Positions 18,178 to 27,201 are shown, counted from the stretch's first letter. The stretch is 64,000 bases of DNA from Chitinophagales bacterium (GCA_013298845.1 JAAFJN010000006.1:1-64000), one strand, 5' to 3'. Program-made: numbers and translations. The notes: generated by a model not told the origin, from the letters alone.

Positions 18178-18227
18178 TAAAAACTTCAAAAATCAAAAAT
18201 CGTAGATCGGGGTTCTTCAATCAAAAA
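18178..18227 (+). repeat. 50-bp direct repeat, copy 1
   Basis: A 50-bp stretch starting TAAAAACTTCAAAAATC recurs at 18551-18600 with one substitution (CGTAGATC versus CGTACATC). It follows TGATGAGTGATGAG repeats after rsmI. Confidence 0.85.
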
Positions 18228-18234
18228 CCCATGT

Positions 18235-18311
18235 TGCTGAGCGATAGTCGAAGTCCACGGTGCTGAGCGATAGTCGAAACCCACGGTGCTGAGCGATAGT
18301 CGAAGCCACGG
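18235..18311 (+). repeat. Three tandem 25-26-bp units
   Basis: Units start at 18235, 18261 and 18287 and share TGCTGAGCGATAGTCGAA plus CCACGG. CTGAGCG..GTCGAA motifs are common intergenic repeats in Bacteroidota genomes. There are no spacers, so it is not a CRISPR. Confidence 0.85.
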
Positions 18312-18487
18312 TGCCCACCATCAAACTTGCGCAAAAAAACGCTGTGTGGCTTTGTCATTCAGAAGGAATCTATTTGGTCGGGATGGTGCGTAAAAAGCCG
18401 CTGAGCGGGCCGGGCCACCGTGTTTGGTGTACTTTAGGGCTGTAACACTTTTTAGACAATGTCTTTCGCCCCCAATCCAATCCGCTC

Positions 18488-18531
18488 TGAGATGTCATCC
18501 ACTCCGTACCTCCGGGATGCACATCTCGCCG
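18488..18531 (+). repeat. Dispersed palindromic repeat, copy A
   Basis: The sequence around GAGATGTCAT...CCGTACCTCCGGGATGC...ACATCTCGCCG recurs in opposite orientation at 54934-54976 with few changes. It is internally palindromic (GAGATG ... CATCTC). Confidence 0.7.
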
Positions 18532-18550
18532 CTGTACGCGCTACGACGGG

Positions 18551-18600
18551 TAAAAACTTCAAAAATCAAAAATCGTACATCGGGGTTCTTCAATCAAAAA
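18551..18600 (+). repeat. 50-bp direct repeat, copy 2
   Basis: Second copy of the element at 18178-18227, in the same orientation and 373 bp apart. The stretch 18138-18745 contains no credible gene; it holds this repeat family, the tandem units and the dispersed palindrome. Confidence 0.85.
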
Positions 18601-18745
18601 ATATACTTGCCATACCCCACAAATTTTCCACCACCAATGAACCACCCATCTCCCCCCGTTGTTCTGTGCCCCGACATCCAATAAAAACCTCACCACAGGC
18701 CAACGCTACTTTTCACTATTCACTCTACACTTTTCACTAAAAAAA

Positions 18746-20743
18746 ATGCCGCACTTTGAACACCTGCTTGGCCTTTTACAAAAGGAAAAAGAAGAAGATT
18801 TGCGCCAGTTTATGGAGCAAATTCAAAAACGCCCTTTGGCCGAACGGGTAAAACAGGGTTATTCCTGGTATCCGCTCAAAGTGGTACAAACGGGTTTTTC
18901 CATCGGAGAAAAAGCCTTTGTGGTGGTAGAGCGCACGACCCACATCAACGAACCGCACCAGTTGAGAGCGGGTACATCAGCGCGGTTTTTTACCCAAACG
19001 CCCCACGTGGATGAACCCGAACGAACGGGGGTGATTAATTTTGTGGAGCGCAACCGCATCAAAATTGTCCTCAATGCCCGCGATGTGCCCGATTGGATCG
19101 AAATGGGCCAATTGGGCATTGATATGTTGTTCGATGACCGCACGTACAGCGAAATGGAGCGGGCCATTCACAAGGTGATGAAAGCCAAGGGCGACCGCCT
19201 CGCCGAATTGCGCCAAATCCTGCTTCAACCCTCAAAAGGACCGGTATTTCACCTTCCTCCACCCGATGCCTCGGCTCCCGATGCGACCCTCAATGCATCG
19301 CAGGAACAAGCGGTGGTGGCCATATTGGCCAACCAGGACGTGACCATTATTCACGGCCCGCCCGGTACCGGCAAAACCACCACCCTCGTTGCCGCCATTG
19401 TGCGCCTGTGCGAGCGCGAAAGCACCGTATTGGTCACAGCACCCAGCAACACCGCCGCCGATCTGCTCACCGAACGCCTCGATGCCAAGGGCCTCAACGT
19501 GGTGCGTGTGGGGAATATTAGTAGGGTGGATGAAAGTGTGTTGTCGCACACCCTCGAATCCATTTTGGCCAACCACCCCGAAAGTAAAAATATCCGCAAA
19601 GTAAAACTCCAGGCGGCCGAATACCGGCGACAATCGCGGAAATTTAAGCGCAGTTTTGACGCCGAAGACCGCCGCGAACGCCAACACCTGAAAACCCAGG
19701 CCAGCGAACTCGAAGCCTGGGCGCGTACCCTCGAAGACCGCTTGGTGGACGAAATATTAACCGGGGCACAGGCCATTGTGTGCACCCTCGTGGGGGCCGC
19801 TAATCCGGTGCTCGAACGCTACAAATTCCGCACCTGCATCATTGACGAAGCCGCCCAAGCCCTCGAACCGGCCTGCTGGATTCCGATTTGTAAAAGTAGT
19901 CGGGTCGTGTTGGCGGGTGATCCGTTCCAGTTGCCGCCCACCGTAAAAAGTATGGAGGCGGCCAAAAACGGGTTATCGCACACCTTGATCGAACGCGCCA
20001 TTGAACTGCTACCCGACCGCGTGCATTTGCTCGATGTGCAGTACCGGATGCACCGCGCCATCATGGATTTTTCCAACGATTATTTCTACGGCGGTGCCTT
20101 AAAAGCCGCGCACGGCGTGGGTGATCGGCGGTTATTGGTCCTCAACAAAGACGGCGCTACGGTGACCGTATTCGAGCCGGTAACCTTTGTGGACACCGCC
20201 GGATGTGGTTTTGAGGAGAAAAAAGGCGAAAAATCGTCGGAATCGAGGGCCGCCAGCCGCTACAATCCCGAAGAAGCGCTATTGGTGCGCGAACATTTGT
20301 TGCAATTGATGAGTGAATTTCGGGACACGCCCTTTTTTCCGAGCATTGGGGTGTTGTCGCCGTACCGCGAACAGGTGACCCACCTCGACGAAATGCTCCG
20401 CGAAGACCCGACCATTGCGCCTTTAATGGCTCAAAAACAAAACGCCGAAACCGACCATTTGCAAAAAAATCGCCACACCGCCCTCACCATCAACACCATT
20501 GACGGCTTTCAGGGGCAGGAGCGTGACATTATTTACATTAGTTTGGTGCGATCTAACGCCAAAAACGAAATTGGCTTTTTGTCCGATTACCGCCGCATGA
20601 ACGTGGCCATGACCCGCGCCCGAATGTTGTTGGTCATTATTGGCGACTCGGCGACCATTGGCAATAACAAGTTTTACAGCGCATTGCTCGATTTTGTCTC
20701 CAACAACGGCCAATACCAAACCGCCTGGGAATACATGAAATAA
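18746..20743 (+). CDS. Superfamily 1 helicase, UPF1/SMUBP2-like
   Basis: 665 aa from ATG 18746; the upstream in-frame ATG at 18659 would translate repeat-region sequence. An N-terminal OB/stalk region (residues ~1-170) precedes two RecA-like domains with Walker A GPPGTGKTTTL, the DEAA Walker B (IDEAAQALEP), GDPFQLPPTV (motif III), QYRMH (motif IV) and NVAMTRAR (motif VI). The motifs match 5'-3' RNA/DNA helicases of the IGHMBP2 type, which are common but poorly characterised in bacteria. It ends 5 bp from the convergent thioredoxin-like gene. Confidence 0.9.
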   Translation: MPHFEHLLGLLQKEKEEDLRQFMEQIQKRPLAERVKQGYSWYPLKVVQTGFSIGEKAFVVVERTTHINEPHQLRAGTSARFFTQTPHVDEPERTGVINFVERNRIKIVLNARDVPDWIEMGQLGIDMLFDDRTYSEMERAIHKVMKAKGDRLAELRQILLQPSKGPVFHLPPPDASAPDATLNASQEQAVVAILANQDVTIIHGPPGTGKTTTLVAAIVRLCERESTVLVTAPSNTAADLLTERLDAKGLNVVRVGNISRVDESVLSHTLESILANHPESKNIRKVKLQAAEYRRQSRKFKRSFDAEDRRERQHLKTQASELEAWARTLEDRLVDEILTGAQAIVCTLVGAANPVLERYKFRTCIIDEAAQALEPACWIPICKSSRVVLAGDPFQLPPTVKSMEAAKNGLSHTLIERAIELLPDRVHLLDVQYRMHRAIMDFSNDYFYGGALKAAHGVGDRRLLVLNKDGATVTVFEPVTFVDTAGCGFEEKKGEKSSESRAASRYNPEEALLVREHLLQLMSEFRDTPFFPSIGVLSPYREQVTHLDEMLREDPTIAPLMAQKQNAETDHLQKNRHTALTINTIDGFQGQERDIIYISLVRSNAKNEIGFLSDYRRMNVAMTRARMLLVIIGDSATIGNNKFYSALLDFVSNNGQYQTAWEYMK

Positions 20744-20748
20744 CGTAT

Positions 20749-21771
20749 TCAGGGTTTTTCGGCTTTTTGCCAAGCCCCAACTAAATCGCGGTTTCCAATG
20801 GCCGACGGGTATTTCCCACTTTTTGCGGTGCTGTGTTTTTGGAACAATGCCACCTGGCGAGGAGATAAAACGGATGCCGGTGATTGACCTTGTCCGACCA
20901 AACTATTGGCCCGGCAAGATTGTAAGGTCGTCATGGGAACCGTTTTCCAACGCGAATTCGACAGGTAATATTTAGGTTCTTTGTCCAGTCGAAAGCCTTT
21001 GTTGGAACTACAGGTTTCCATTCCTTTTCCCGTCGCCAGTTCCGACAATTGCGCCTCGGTGGTTTGTGTTGGATTAAAAACGACCTTGACCACTTCTTTG
21101 CCGTTCTGAAATCCCGGTTCGGTTTCAATGACCCCGGGCACATGGCCGAAGGTGCCTTCGCCACTCCAAAAGCAGTACATGCTAAAAGTAGCGGTATCGA
21201 GGCCCCGTTCCCGCGCCCCAAGTTCTTCCTGCAACAGCGACAAATAAGCCGGCGGCGTTTTGCCCAATGCTTTCAGGGCCGTACACATACCGTTGATAAT
21301 GTCAGATGGTGACCTGAAATCGGGCATACGCGCCGTTAAATCAGCCCCTTGTTGGTCCACGATACGCACCACGGGATTATTCCACGATGGTTCACCGTAT
21401 TTTTTCAAAACCTTGGCATCTTCTCCTTTGTTGTTGTTGTAAATGCACAGCGGGACGAATAAATCCTCCATGGCTTCCACAATCAGCGGATGGGTGAGGG
21501 TTGAGTTGCCAAATCGCGTGCAGTTGCTGCATCCCGGTACTTCCTGAAAAAGAATCAGTACGGGTTTTTGGGTTGCGGCAGCCGTTACCAACGCCGAATC
21601 GAGCGAACGGAGCCAACAGACTGCCCCCAGTTCTTCGGGGTTATCGGGGCATTTTTGGGACTTAACGGTGGTATTTGCCGGGTTAATTGTTGGCAGTGGT
21701 ACGCTGTTTTTGGTAAAAAACATACCAAGTCCGGCGGCGGCGACAATAAGAATCAGGAAAAACTTTTGCAT
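20749..21771 (-). CDS. Thioredoxin-like protein fused to an MsrA-like domain
   Basis: 340 aa from ATG 21771 (an ATG at 21792 lies upstream of the promoter box). Signal anchor at residues ~1-20 (MQKFFLILIVAAAGLGMFF). Residues ~55-175 form a thioredoxin-fold domain with VPGCSNCTRF, a CxxC redox motif. Residues ~195-250 (TFSMYCFWSGEGTFGHVPGV followed by EVVKVVFNPTQTTEAQL) closely resemble the start of peptide-methionine-S-oxide reductase MsrA (GCFWC..E..F..LPGV), keeping the catalytic Cys. It may repair oxidised Met in the periplasm with its own reductant. The VPGC motif recalls thioredoxin-like families where selenocysteine replaces Cys; I cannot verify this. Confidence 0.7.
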   Translation of the reverse strand: MQKFFLILIVAAAGLGMFFTKNSVPLPTINPANTTVKSQKCPDNPEELGAVCWLRSLDSALVTAAATQKPVLILFQEVPGCSNCTRFGNSTLTHPLIVEAMEDLFVPLCIYNNNKGEDAKVLKKYGEPSWNNPVVRIVDQQGADLTARMPDFRSPSDIINGMCTALKALGKTPPAYLSLLQEELGARERGLDTATFSMYCFWSGEGTFGHVPGVIETEPGFQNGKEVVKVVFNPTQTTEAQLSELATGKGMETCSSNKGFRLDKEPKYYLSNSRWKTVPMTTLQSCRANSLVGQGQSPASVLSPRQVALFQKHSTAKSGKYPSAIGNRDLVGAWQKAEKP

Positions 21772-21778
21772 AATTACA

Positions 21779-21786
21779 CAAAAATA
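21779..21786 (-). promoter_or_regulatory. TAnnTTTG box of the Trx/MsrA-like gene
   Basis: CAAAAATA on the plus strand reads TATTTTTG on the minus strand. It ends 7 nt before the ATG at 21771, which implies almost no 5' leader. Confidence 0.55.
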
Positions 21787-21829
21787 CTGCATTTACGGGA
21801 TTGTACATCAGGCCTTACTTATTTTGAAT

Positions 21830-21837
21830 TACCTTTG
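21830..21837 (+). promoter_or_regulatory. TAnnTTTG box of the RND adaptor gene
   Basis: TACCTTTG lies 24 nt upstream of the ATG at 21862 and supports that start over the longer open frame from 21568, which overlaps the divergent gene. Confidence 0.6.
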
Positions 21838-21861
21838 TTTGCGCAAAGACATTTTCATCCA

Positions 21862-22899
21862 ATGCTAAGAAATACACTTTACACCATTACACTGTTAACG
21901 CTGGTATCCTGCGGCCAAAAAAAGGACGACGCCGCCGATTTTAAACGTGCGCCCATGCCGCTGGCAAATGTTGAAGGACTTGTGGTAGGAACGGTTCCGC
22001 TGGACAATAATATTACGGCGGGTGGTACATTACTCCCGTTGGAACAAACTGAATTGCACCCCGAAATAGCGGGGCGCGTGATCTCCATTAATTTACCCGA
22101 AGGCAAAAGGGTATCGGCGGGCACCCTGCTGGTAAAACTCTTCGACGAAGACCTACAAACCCAACTCAAAAAATTAGAAACCCAATTGGCCATTGCCCGC
22201 ACTACCGAACAACGCCTCAAAAGTTTGGTGGATATTCAGGGCGTTAGCCAACAGGAATACGATTTGGCAACCTTACAAACCCGCAATATTGAAGCCGAAA
22301 TGGACCTTTTGCGCGTTAGAATTCGCCAAACAGAAATCAGGGCACCGTTTAGCGGGGTTATTGGTTTGCGCCAAATCAGCCCCGGTGCCTACATCACACC
22401 CACCACGTCGGTGGCGACTATCCGCGACGATCATACATTAAGACTCGACTTTTCGGTGCCGGAAAAATACGGTGCGCTCATGCGCATTGGACAGGTGGTA
22501 AAGTTTACCGTGGATGGTGGACAACGCCCCTACTCGGCTACGGTAACGGCCAGTGAACAAAATGTATCGGCCGATACCCGCGATTTGCGCATGCGCGCCG
22601 TAGTCAATGACAAAAGCAACGATTTGGTATCGGGGCGTTTTGCCGAAGTTGCCCTGACGCTCACCAGTCGCCCGCAGGCCATTATGATTCCTACGGAGTG
22701 TATTATTCCGCAGGCTAAGGACAAAAAAGTGGTGGTATCGCGCAATGGTAAAGCAAAATTCACGACGATTACCACCGGTGTACGCCAATCGGATAAAATT
22801 GAAGTACTCAGTGGGTTGGTGGCCGGTGATACCATCGTTACTTCGGGTATGTTGTTTTTAAAGCCCGAAGCAGACTTTAAGTTTACAGTGGTCAAATAG
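21862..22899 (+). CDS. RND efflux periplasmic adaptor (HlyD/MFP family) lipoprotein
   Basis: 345 aa. Lipoprotein signal with lipobox LVSC (Cys at residue 17). The body has the membrane-fusion-protein order: biotinyl-lipoyl half (HPEIAGRVISINLPEGKRVSAGTLLVKL), an alpha-hairpin (QLKKLETQLAIARTTEQRL...), the second lipoyl half (IRAPFSGVIGLRQISPGAYI), then beta-barrel and membrane-proximal domains. It would bridge an RND pump and an outer-membrane channel. Neither is encoded next to it: a strong terminator follows and the next gene is on the other strand. It is thus an orphan adaptor, or its partners lie elsewhere. Confidence 0.9.
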   Translation: MLRNTLYTITLLTLVSCGQKKDDAADFKRAPMPLANVEGLVVGTVPLDNNITAGGTLLPLEQTELHPEIAGRVISINLPEGKRVSAGTLLVKLFDEDLQTQLKKLETQLAIARTTEQRLKSLVDIQGVSQQEYDLATLQTRNIEAEMDLLRVRIRQTEIRAPFSGVIGLRQISPGAYITPTTSVATIRDDHTLRLDFSVPEKYGALMRIGQVVKFTVDGGQRPYSATVTASEQNVSADTRDLRMRAVVNDKSNDLVSGRFAEVALTLTSRPQAIMIPTECIIPQAKDKKVVVSRNGKAKFTTITTGVRQSDKIEVLSGLVAGDTIVTSGMLFLKPEADFKFTVVK

Positions 22900-22925
22900 G
22901 GCCGTAAAAGTAAATTTATACAACA

Positions 22926-22964
22926 AAATACCCCTGTTGCACACTTGATGTAACAGGGGTATTT
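22926..22964. terminator. Bidirectional terminator
   Basis: 13-bp perfect stem (AAATACCCCTGTT with AACAGGGGTATTT) around a 13-nt loop, followed by GTTTTATT on the plus strand. It separates the convergent adaptor and TPR genes. Confidence 0.88.
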
Positions 22965-22967
22965 GTT

Positions 22968-24941
22968 TTATTGCGCTAGTTTTTGGTCAATTTGTGGCCC
23001 CAGTGCGGGCGATAATTGCCGCGCTTTTTCAAACCAGGGTTTCGCCGATTCTTTATCGCCCATATCGCAATGCGCCGAACCAATGTAGAAATGCAGCGTT
23101 GGGTTTTCGGGGGCGTATTTCAAACCCTCTTTCCATTGTTCAATGGCGGCAGGGAAACTGCGTTTCATGGCCAGTACCGCGCCCAAATTCCGGCGTGCAT
23201 CCACAAAACGCGGGTCAAACTGAATCGAACGACGGTACACGTTTTCCGCCGAATCCAGTTCCGAGGCTGCCAGTTGGTTGCCCGGACGCTGCGCCCGCAG
23301 GAAATAAATATACCCCATATTGGACAATACTTTGGCGTCGTTCGGGCGGTATTTCAGCGCTACCCGGTAGTCTTTGTACGCATTGTCGTACTGCTGCAAC
23401 CGGAAATACGCCAAGCCCCGGCTGCCGTACGCATCGTGGTATTCAGGGTACAACTCGATGGTGCGGGAATACGCTTTAATAGCATCCTCGATCATTTGAG
23501 GATTGGTAACGGCATCCGTTTTTTTATCAAGACCATTGTTGTTAATTTCCAACGAACGGTGGTAACTCAGTTTAGCGCAATTGGGCGACGTTGGATAATC
23601 CGCTTCGTACAAGGTGTAGGAGTTGTTCCAGGCCTGGTTGCGCACCATTGTTTTAAAGGCAAAAGCCACCAGCAAAATACCGGCGACCGTCCACAGTGTG
23701 GTATTGTTAAACGTGGTTTCCTTCGATTTGTCCAAATTACCCCAAAAACGGTGCAACACCCACGCCAAAGCAATGGAATACCCCAACGACGGTGCGTACA
23801 ACAGACGTTCGCCGTAAGAAGTACCAATCATGATAATGACGTTACTAAACAACGAAAACGTGATCAAATACAACAAAATCGCGTACGACAACAAGTGTTT
23901 TTTGCCCAAATTCATCAACGCCCAAATGCCCATCCCGAAGTAGGTAACGGTCCCGGCAATGGCTCGCCAATCGGAAAAAGTCACCGCCGACAATTGCGGA
24001 TACCCCCGGTCACTGACCAAAGGATGTGGAAAAATAAGTACCCGCAGGTATTCCCAACACATCATCAGGGCCGAGGCCAAACGAGACGCGCTGTCTTTGG
24101 CACCCACCAAAAAGTTATCCAAAATGGAATATACCTCCGTGTAGTTTTGGGCGCTCAAAACGTTGTGGCGCACCAACAGAAAAAACAGGGCCGGGATCAA
24201 AAACAGGGCCGATATGCGGGCGATTTCGGAAAAAGGTTTTTTGGTGAAAAACCACATGGTCAACGGGTAAACGGCCAAAAATGTAATGCCACTTTCTTTG
24301 GCAAACATGCCCAATCCGTAGATGCCAACGGCGGAATACAGCCACTTTTTTTCGTTGGTTTCAAAGTTGCGCCACAGGAAATTAATCGCCGTGATACTGC
24401 ACAACAACGAAATAATTTCGTCGCGGCTTTTGATATTGGCCACGACTTCAGTGTGAATAGGGTGGGCAATAAAAATCAACGTGATGAGGGCGGGCAGGGT
24501 CCAGGAATAGTCGGCCATTACCCGGCGCAGCGTTGTCCACAGCACGTACCCGGTAACGCCGTACCACACCATATTCATGATATGGCCCATCATCGGGCCT
24601 TCTTTTACCTGCCATTCCAGCGAAAACATGGCCAGCGTGAGCGGGCGGTAAAGTGATCCGGGGCTGGCCCACGAACCAAAGCGGTATTCGCTGCTCCACA
24701 GTAGTCCCCAGTGTTTGAGTCCTCCTTTTACAATCCAGTTTTCTTTAATGGCGCCGAAATCGTCGAGCGTAAAATCGTGAAAAACGGTATTGGAATACAA
24801 AATCACCCCTAATGCAGCGACCATCAACGCAAACCACTTGGGCGCATTGTCGGATAGTACAGCAATGGCCGGAGCGTTGCTTTTAGCGGCCGGCGTGGAG
24901 GTTGGTTTGGAAACGTTTTTTTTGTATTGTTGCTTTGCCAT
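22968..24941 (-). CDS. TMTC-like membrane protein with C-terminal TPR repeats
   Basis: 657 aa. A Lys/Ser/Thr-rich N-terminus is followed by about ten membrane helices (residues ~35-445). The first loop has FTLDDFGAIKENWIV, the DD motif typical of GT-C O-mannosyltransferase-like proteins of the TMTC/DUF1736 type, and HPIHTEVVANIKSRDE is also characteristic. Residues ~480-650 form four to five TPR units (AIKAYSRTIELYPEYHDAYG, YDNAYKDYRVALKYRPND, AIEQWKEGLKYAPENPT). It probably transfers a sugar to exported proteins; the substrate is unknown. The gene stands alone. Confidence 0.8.
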   Translation of the reverse strand: MAKQQYKKNVSKPTSTPAAKSNAPAIAVLSDNAPKWFALMVAALGVILYSNTVFHDFTLDDFGAIKENWIVKGGLKHWGLLWSSEYRFGSWASPGSLYRPLTLAMFSLEWQVKEGPMMGHIMNMVWYGVTGYVLWTTLRRVMADYSWTLPALITLIFIAHPIHTEVVANIKSRDEIISLLCSITAINFLWRNFETNEKKWLYSAVGIYGLGMFAKESGITFLAVYPLTMWFFTKKPFSEIARISALFLIPALFFLLVRHNVLSAQNYTEVYSILDNFLVGAKDSASRLASALMMCWEYLRVLIFPHPLVSDRGYPQLSAVTFSDWRAIAGTVTYFGMGIWALMNLGKKHLLSYAILLYLITFSLFSNVIIMIGTSYGERLLYAPSLGYSIALAWVLHRFWGNLDKSKETTFNNTTLWTVAGILLVAFAFKTMVRNQAWNNSYTLYEADYPTSPNCAKLSYHRSLEINNNGLDKKTDAVTNPQMIEDAIKAYSRTIELYPEYHDAYGSRGLAYFRLQQYDNAYKDYRVALKYRPNDAKVLSNMGYIYFLRAQRPGNQLAASELDSAENVYRRSIQFDPRFVDARRNLGAVLAMKRSFPAAIEQWKEGLKYAPENPTLHFYIGSAHCDMGDKESAKPWFEKARQLSPALGPQIDQKLAQ

Positions 24942-25048
24942 AAATGTTTTTTTAAAAACGGCCTGGTGTTATTGCGGCGGGCAAAATTAGTATATTTGCT
25001 AAAACTACGGAAAATTTGTCAAGAAGATACATGCTCAGGCACAAAAAA

Positions 25049-25106
25049 GGCGGTCTCATCAGGCCACATCAACCAAAATTGATGATATACGCTTGATAAG
25101 ACCGCC
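25049..25106 (-). terminator. Branched terminator after ompH
   Basis: The outer stem GGCGGTCTCATCA/TGATAAGACCGCC (one mismatch) encloses an inner CATCAA/TTGATG hairpin. On the minus strand the stem is followed by TTTTTT (25048-25043), as expected for termination of the ompH transcript. Confidence 0.8.
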
Positions 25107-25146
25107 CGTACAATTGGGTAATTACGCTACCCGGATGCAGTACTAA

Positions 25147-25668
25147 TTACTGAAGCCCCAGTTTTTTACGAACCAAAGCCGTAACATCCTCCGATTCGAG
25201 GGCGTACAAAGTGGCCCCGGTGCTGGTGTCAAAAATCATGGCATAACCATTTTCTTTGGCGACCATTTTGATGGCATCATATACTTTGGTGAGAATCGGT
25301 TTGAGCAGTTCTTCGCGTTTGGCAACTACCTGCGCTTCCAGTTTTTGCTCGTAAGCGGTTACTTCGGCTTGTTGTTTTTCCAAAACGGCGTATTGTTGTT
25401 GGGCAACAACCGGCGTCAGTTTTCCGGCTTGATAGTCGGCCTGAAAAGCGGCAGCGGCAGTTTCAAATGCTTTTGCCAAAGAATCTCCTTTTACGCCCAA
25501 TTCATTGACTAATACTTCGAGTTGTTTGTTGGCTTCGGTGGTTTCCGGAAGGCTTTCCAACAAATTACCCAGGTTCATGTGGCCGCATTTGGGGGCAGTT
25601 TGCGCCTGTGCAGACACAACGGTAAGGAAGAATGCGGCTGCTAAAAACAGACGAATGGTTTGCAACAT
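25147..25668 (-). CDS. OmpH/Skp-family periplasmic chaperone
   Basis: 173 aa with a cleavable signal peptide (MLQTIRLFLAAAFFLTVVSAQAQ). The start of the mature protein (CGHMNLGNLLESLPETTEANKQL) matches the OmpH family strand and helix. A long helical hairpin rich in Ala, Gln and Glu (residues ~60-135) forms the tentacle coiled coil, and FDTSTGATLYALESEDVTALV is the conserved end. It holds unfolded outer-membrane proteins in the periplasm. Single-gene unit with its own terminator. Confidence 0.9.
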   Translation of the reverse strand: MLQTIRLFLAAAFFLTVVSAQAQTAPKCGHMNLGNLLESLPETTEANKQLEVLVNELGVKGDSLAKAFETAAAAFQADYQAGKLTPVVAQQQYAVLEKQQAEVTAYEQKLEAQVVAKREELLKPILTKVYDAIKMVAKENGYAMIFDTSTGATLYALESEDVTALVRKKLGLQ

Positions 25669-25764
25669 TGTTATTGTACTAATTTTGTTTAACGATAAAT
25701 GTGATCAATGCTTTGGTCGTATTGTAACGGACCATTAGTGTGCCTTTTGTGACGCAAAGCGGGG

Positions 25765-25772
25765 CAAAAGTA
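25765..25772 (-). promoter_or_regulatory. TAnnTTTG box upstream of ompH
   Basis: CAAAAGTA on the plus strand reads TACTTTTG on the minus strand, about 96 nt before the ompH ATG at 25668. Confidence 0.45.
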
Positions 25773-25884
25773 AAGTGATTTACCGTTAAAGTTTGGTGAA
25801 TGCCCGAAAGAATTAAATTTTATCTCCCTTTTAGTCGCAAAATCACGCAATATCGCGTTATCATTGCCCCACAATTCAGCATCT

Positions 25885-27201
25885 ATGCCGCATCTGACCA
25901 ATCGTTTTTTTATTCTTTTTGGAAGTATCGCCGCGCTTTTTGCGCTTTCATTTCCCTTTGCCCTGCTTTTGCCTTTGGCCAAAGCCTTGTTTGCCCTGGC
26001 GATATTACTGGTCGTGGTAGAATTGCTGTTGCTGTACGCCCAGCGGCCCAAGGTTTTTTGCAAAAGAACCATCAATCCCGTTTTTTCGCTCGGCGACCCC
26101 AATAAAGTAACCCTTTCCTTCGAAAACGCCGCCCGGCTCCACCTGACTTTCGAGGTTTACGACGAAATTCCGTTTCAACTGCAAAAACGCGACCTGTGCT
26201 TTTCTTTTGGGTTACCCGCCGGGGCCAACACTACCCTCGAATATGACCTGATGCCACATAACCGGGGCGTGTATGCTTTTGGCATTACCAACGCTTTGGT
26301 GAATACCCGACTTGGTTTGGTGCAACGCCGCCTCCGATTGGGGCAGCCCGATACCGCCGACGTTTATCCGTCCATTATTCAAATGAAACGGTACGAATTG
26401 CGGGCGCTGCGCAATATCGCCCACGAGGTAGGGATCAAAAAAATGCGCCGCATCGGGCATAGTTACGAATTTGAACAAATCAAAAACTACGTGGAAGGCG
26501 ACGATTACCGCAGCGTCAACTGGAAAGCATCCAGCCGGCACAATACCCTCATGGTGAACCAATACGAGGATGAAAAAAGCCAACAGGTGTATTGTATTGT
26601 GGACAAAAGCCGCGCCATGAAAATGCCTTTTAACGGCCTTTCCCTGATGGATTATGCCATTAATACCTCGTTGGCTATTTCCAATATTATCCTCAAAAAA
26701 CAAGATAAAGCGGGCTTGTTTTCCTTCTCCGACGTAATGGGCAGCACCATTAAGGCCGACCGCAGCGCCAGCCAGTTACAACGCATCATGGAAGCGCTGT
26801 ACCGCGAAAAAGAACGGCCCGGCGAGTCGAATTACGAATTGTTGTACCAGGCCATCCGGCGGTTTATCAGTGCCCGCTCGTTGTTGATTTTGTTTACCAA
26901 TTTTGAAAGTAGTTACGCCCTGGAACGGGTGTTACCTACTTTGCGCCGCTTAAATACCGCGCATTTGCTGGTGGTGGTGTTTTTTGAAAACACCGAAATT
27001 CAGACCTTTTCCCGTCAGCCCCTGCGCCGAAGTTCCGATATTTTCCGGCAAACGGTTTCCCGGCAGTTTTTGCACGAAAAAAAGGAAATGGTCACCCGTT
27101 TGCGCCAATATGGCATTCAGTCTATTCTCACCCGCCCCGAAGATTTGACCTTAAATACAATCAATAAGTACCTGGAGTTAAAATCACGGGGACTTATTTA
27201 A
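25885..27201 (+). CDS. DUF58 domain protein
   Basis: 438 aa from ATG 25885; a TTG at 25864 is the only longer start. Two N-terminal membrane helices (residues ~5-50) are followed by a beta-rich region and the DUF58 core (HSYEFEQIKNYVEGDDYRSVNWKASSRHNTLMVNQYEDEKSQ), then a vWA-like fold (YCIVDKSRAMKMPFNGLSLMDY, with a degenerate metal site). DUF58 proteins usually work with a MoxR AAA+ ATPase, which is not adjacent here. The TAA overlaps by one base the ATG of the Rieske oxygenase (TAATG), so the two are translationally coupled. Confidence 0.88.
   Translation: MPHLTNRFFILFGSIAALFALSFPFALLLPLAKALFALAILLVVVELLLLYAQRPKVFCKRTINPVFSLGDPNKVTLSFENAARLHLTFEVYDEIPFQLQKRDLCFSFGLPAGANTTLEYDLMPHNRGVYAFGITNALVNTRLGLVQRRLRLGQPDTADVYPSIIQMKRYELRALRNIAHEVGIKKMRRIGHSYEFEQIKNYVEGDDYRSVNWKASSRHNTLMVNQYEDEKSQQVYCIVDKSRAMKMPFNGLSLMDYAINTSLAISNIILKKQDKAGLFSFSDVMGSTIKADRSASQLQRIMEALYREKERPGESNYELLYQAIRRFISARSLLILFTNFESSYALERVLPTLRRLNTAHLLVVVFFENTEIQTFSRQPLRRSSDIFRQTVSRQFLHEKKEMVTRLRQYGIQSILTRPEDLTLNTINKYLELKSRGLI

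Noticed and set aside
18424-18740. Open frames in the repeat-rich spacer before the helicase
   Set aside because: They consist of dispersed repeat sequence and have no family resemblance.
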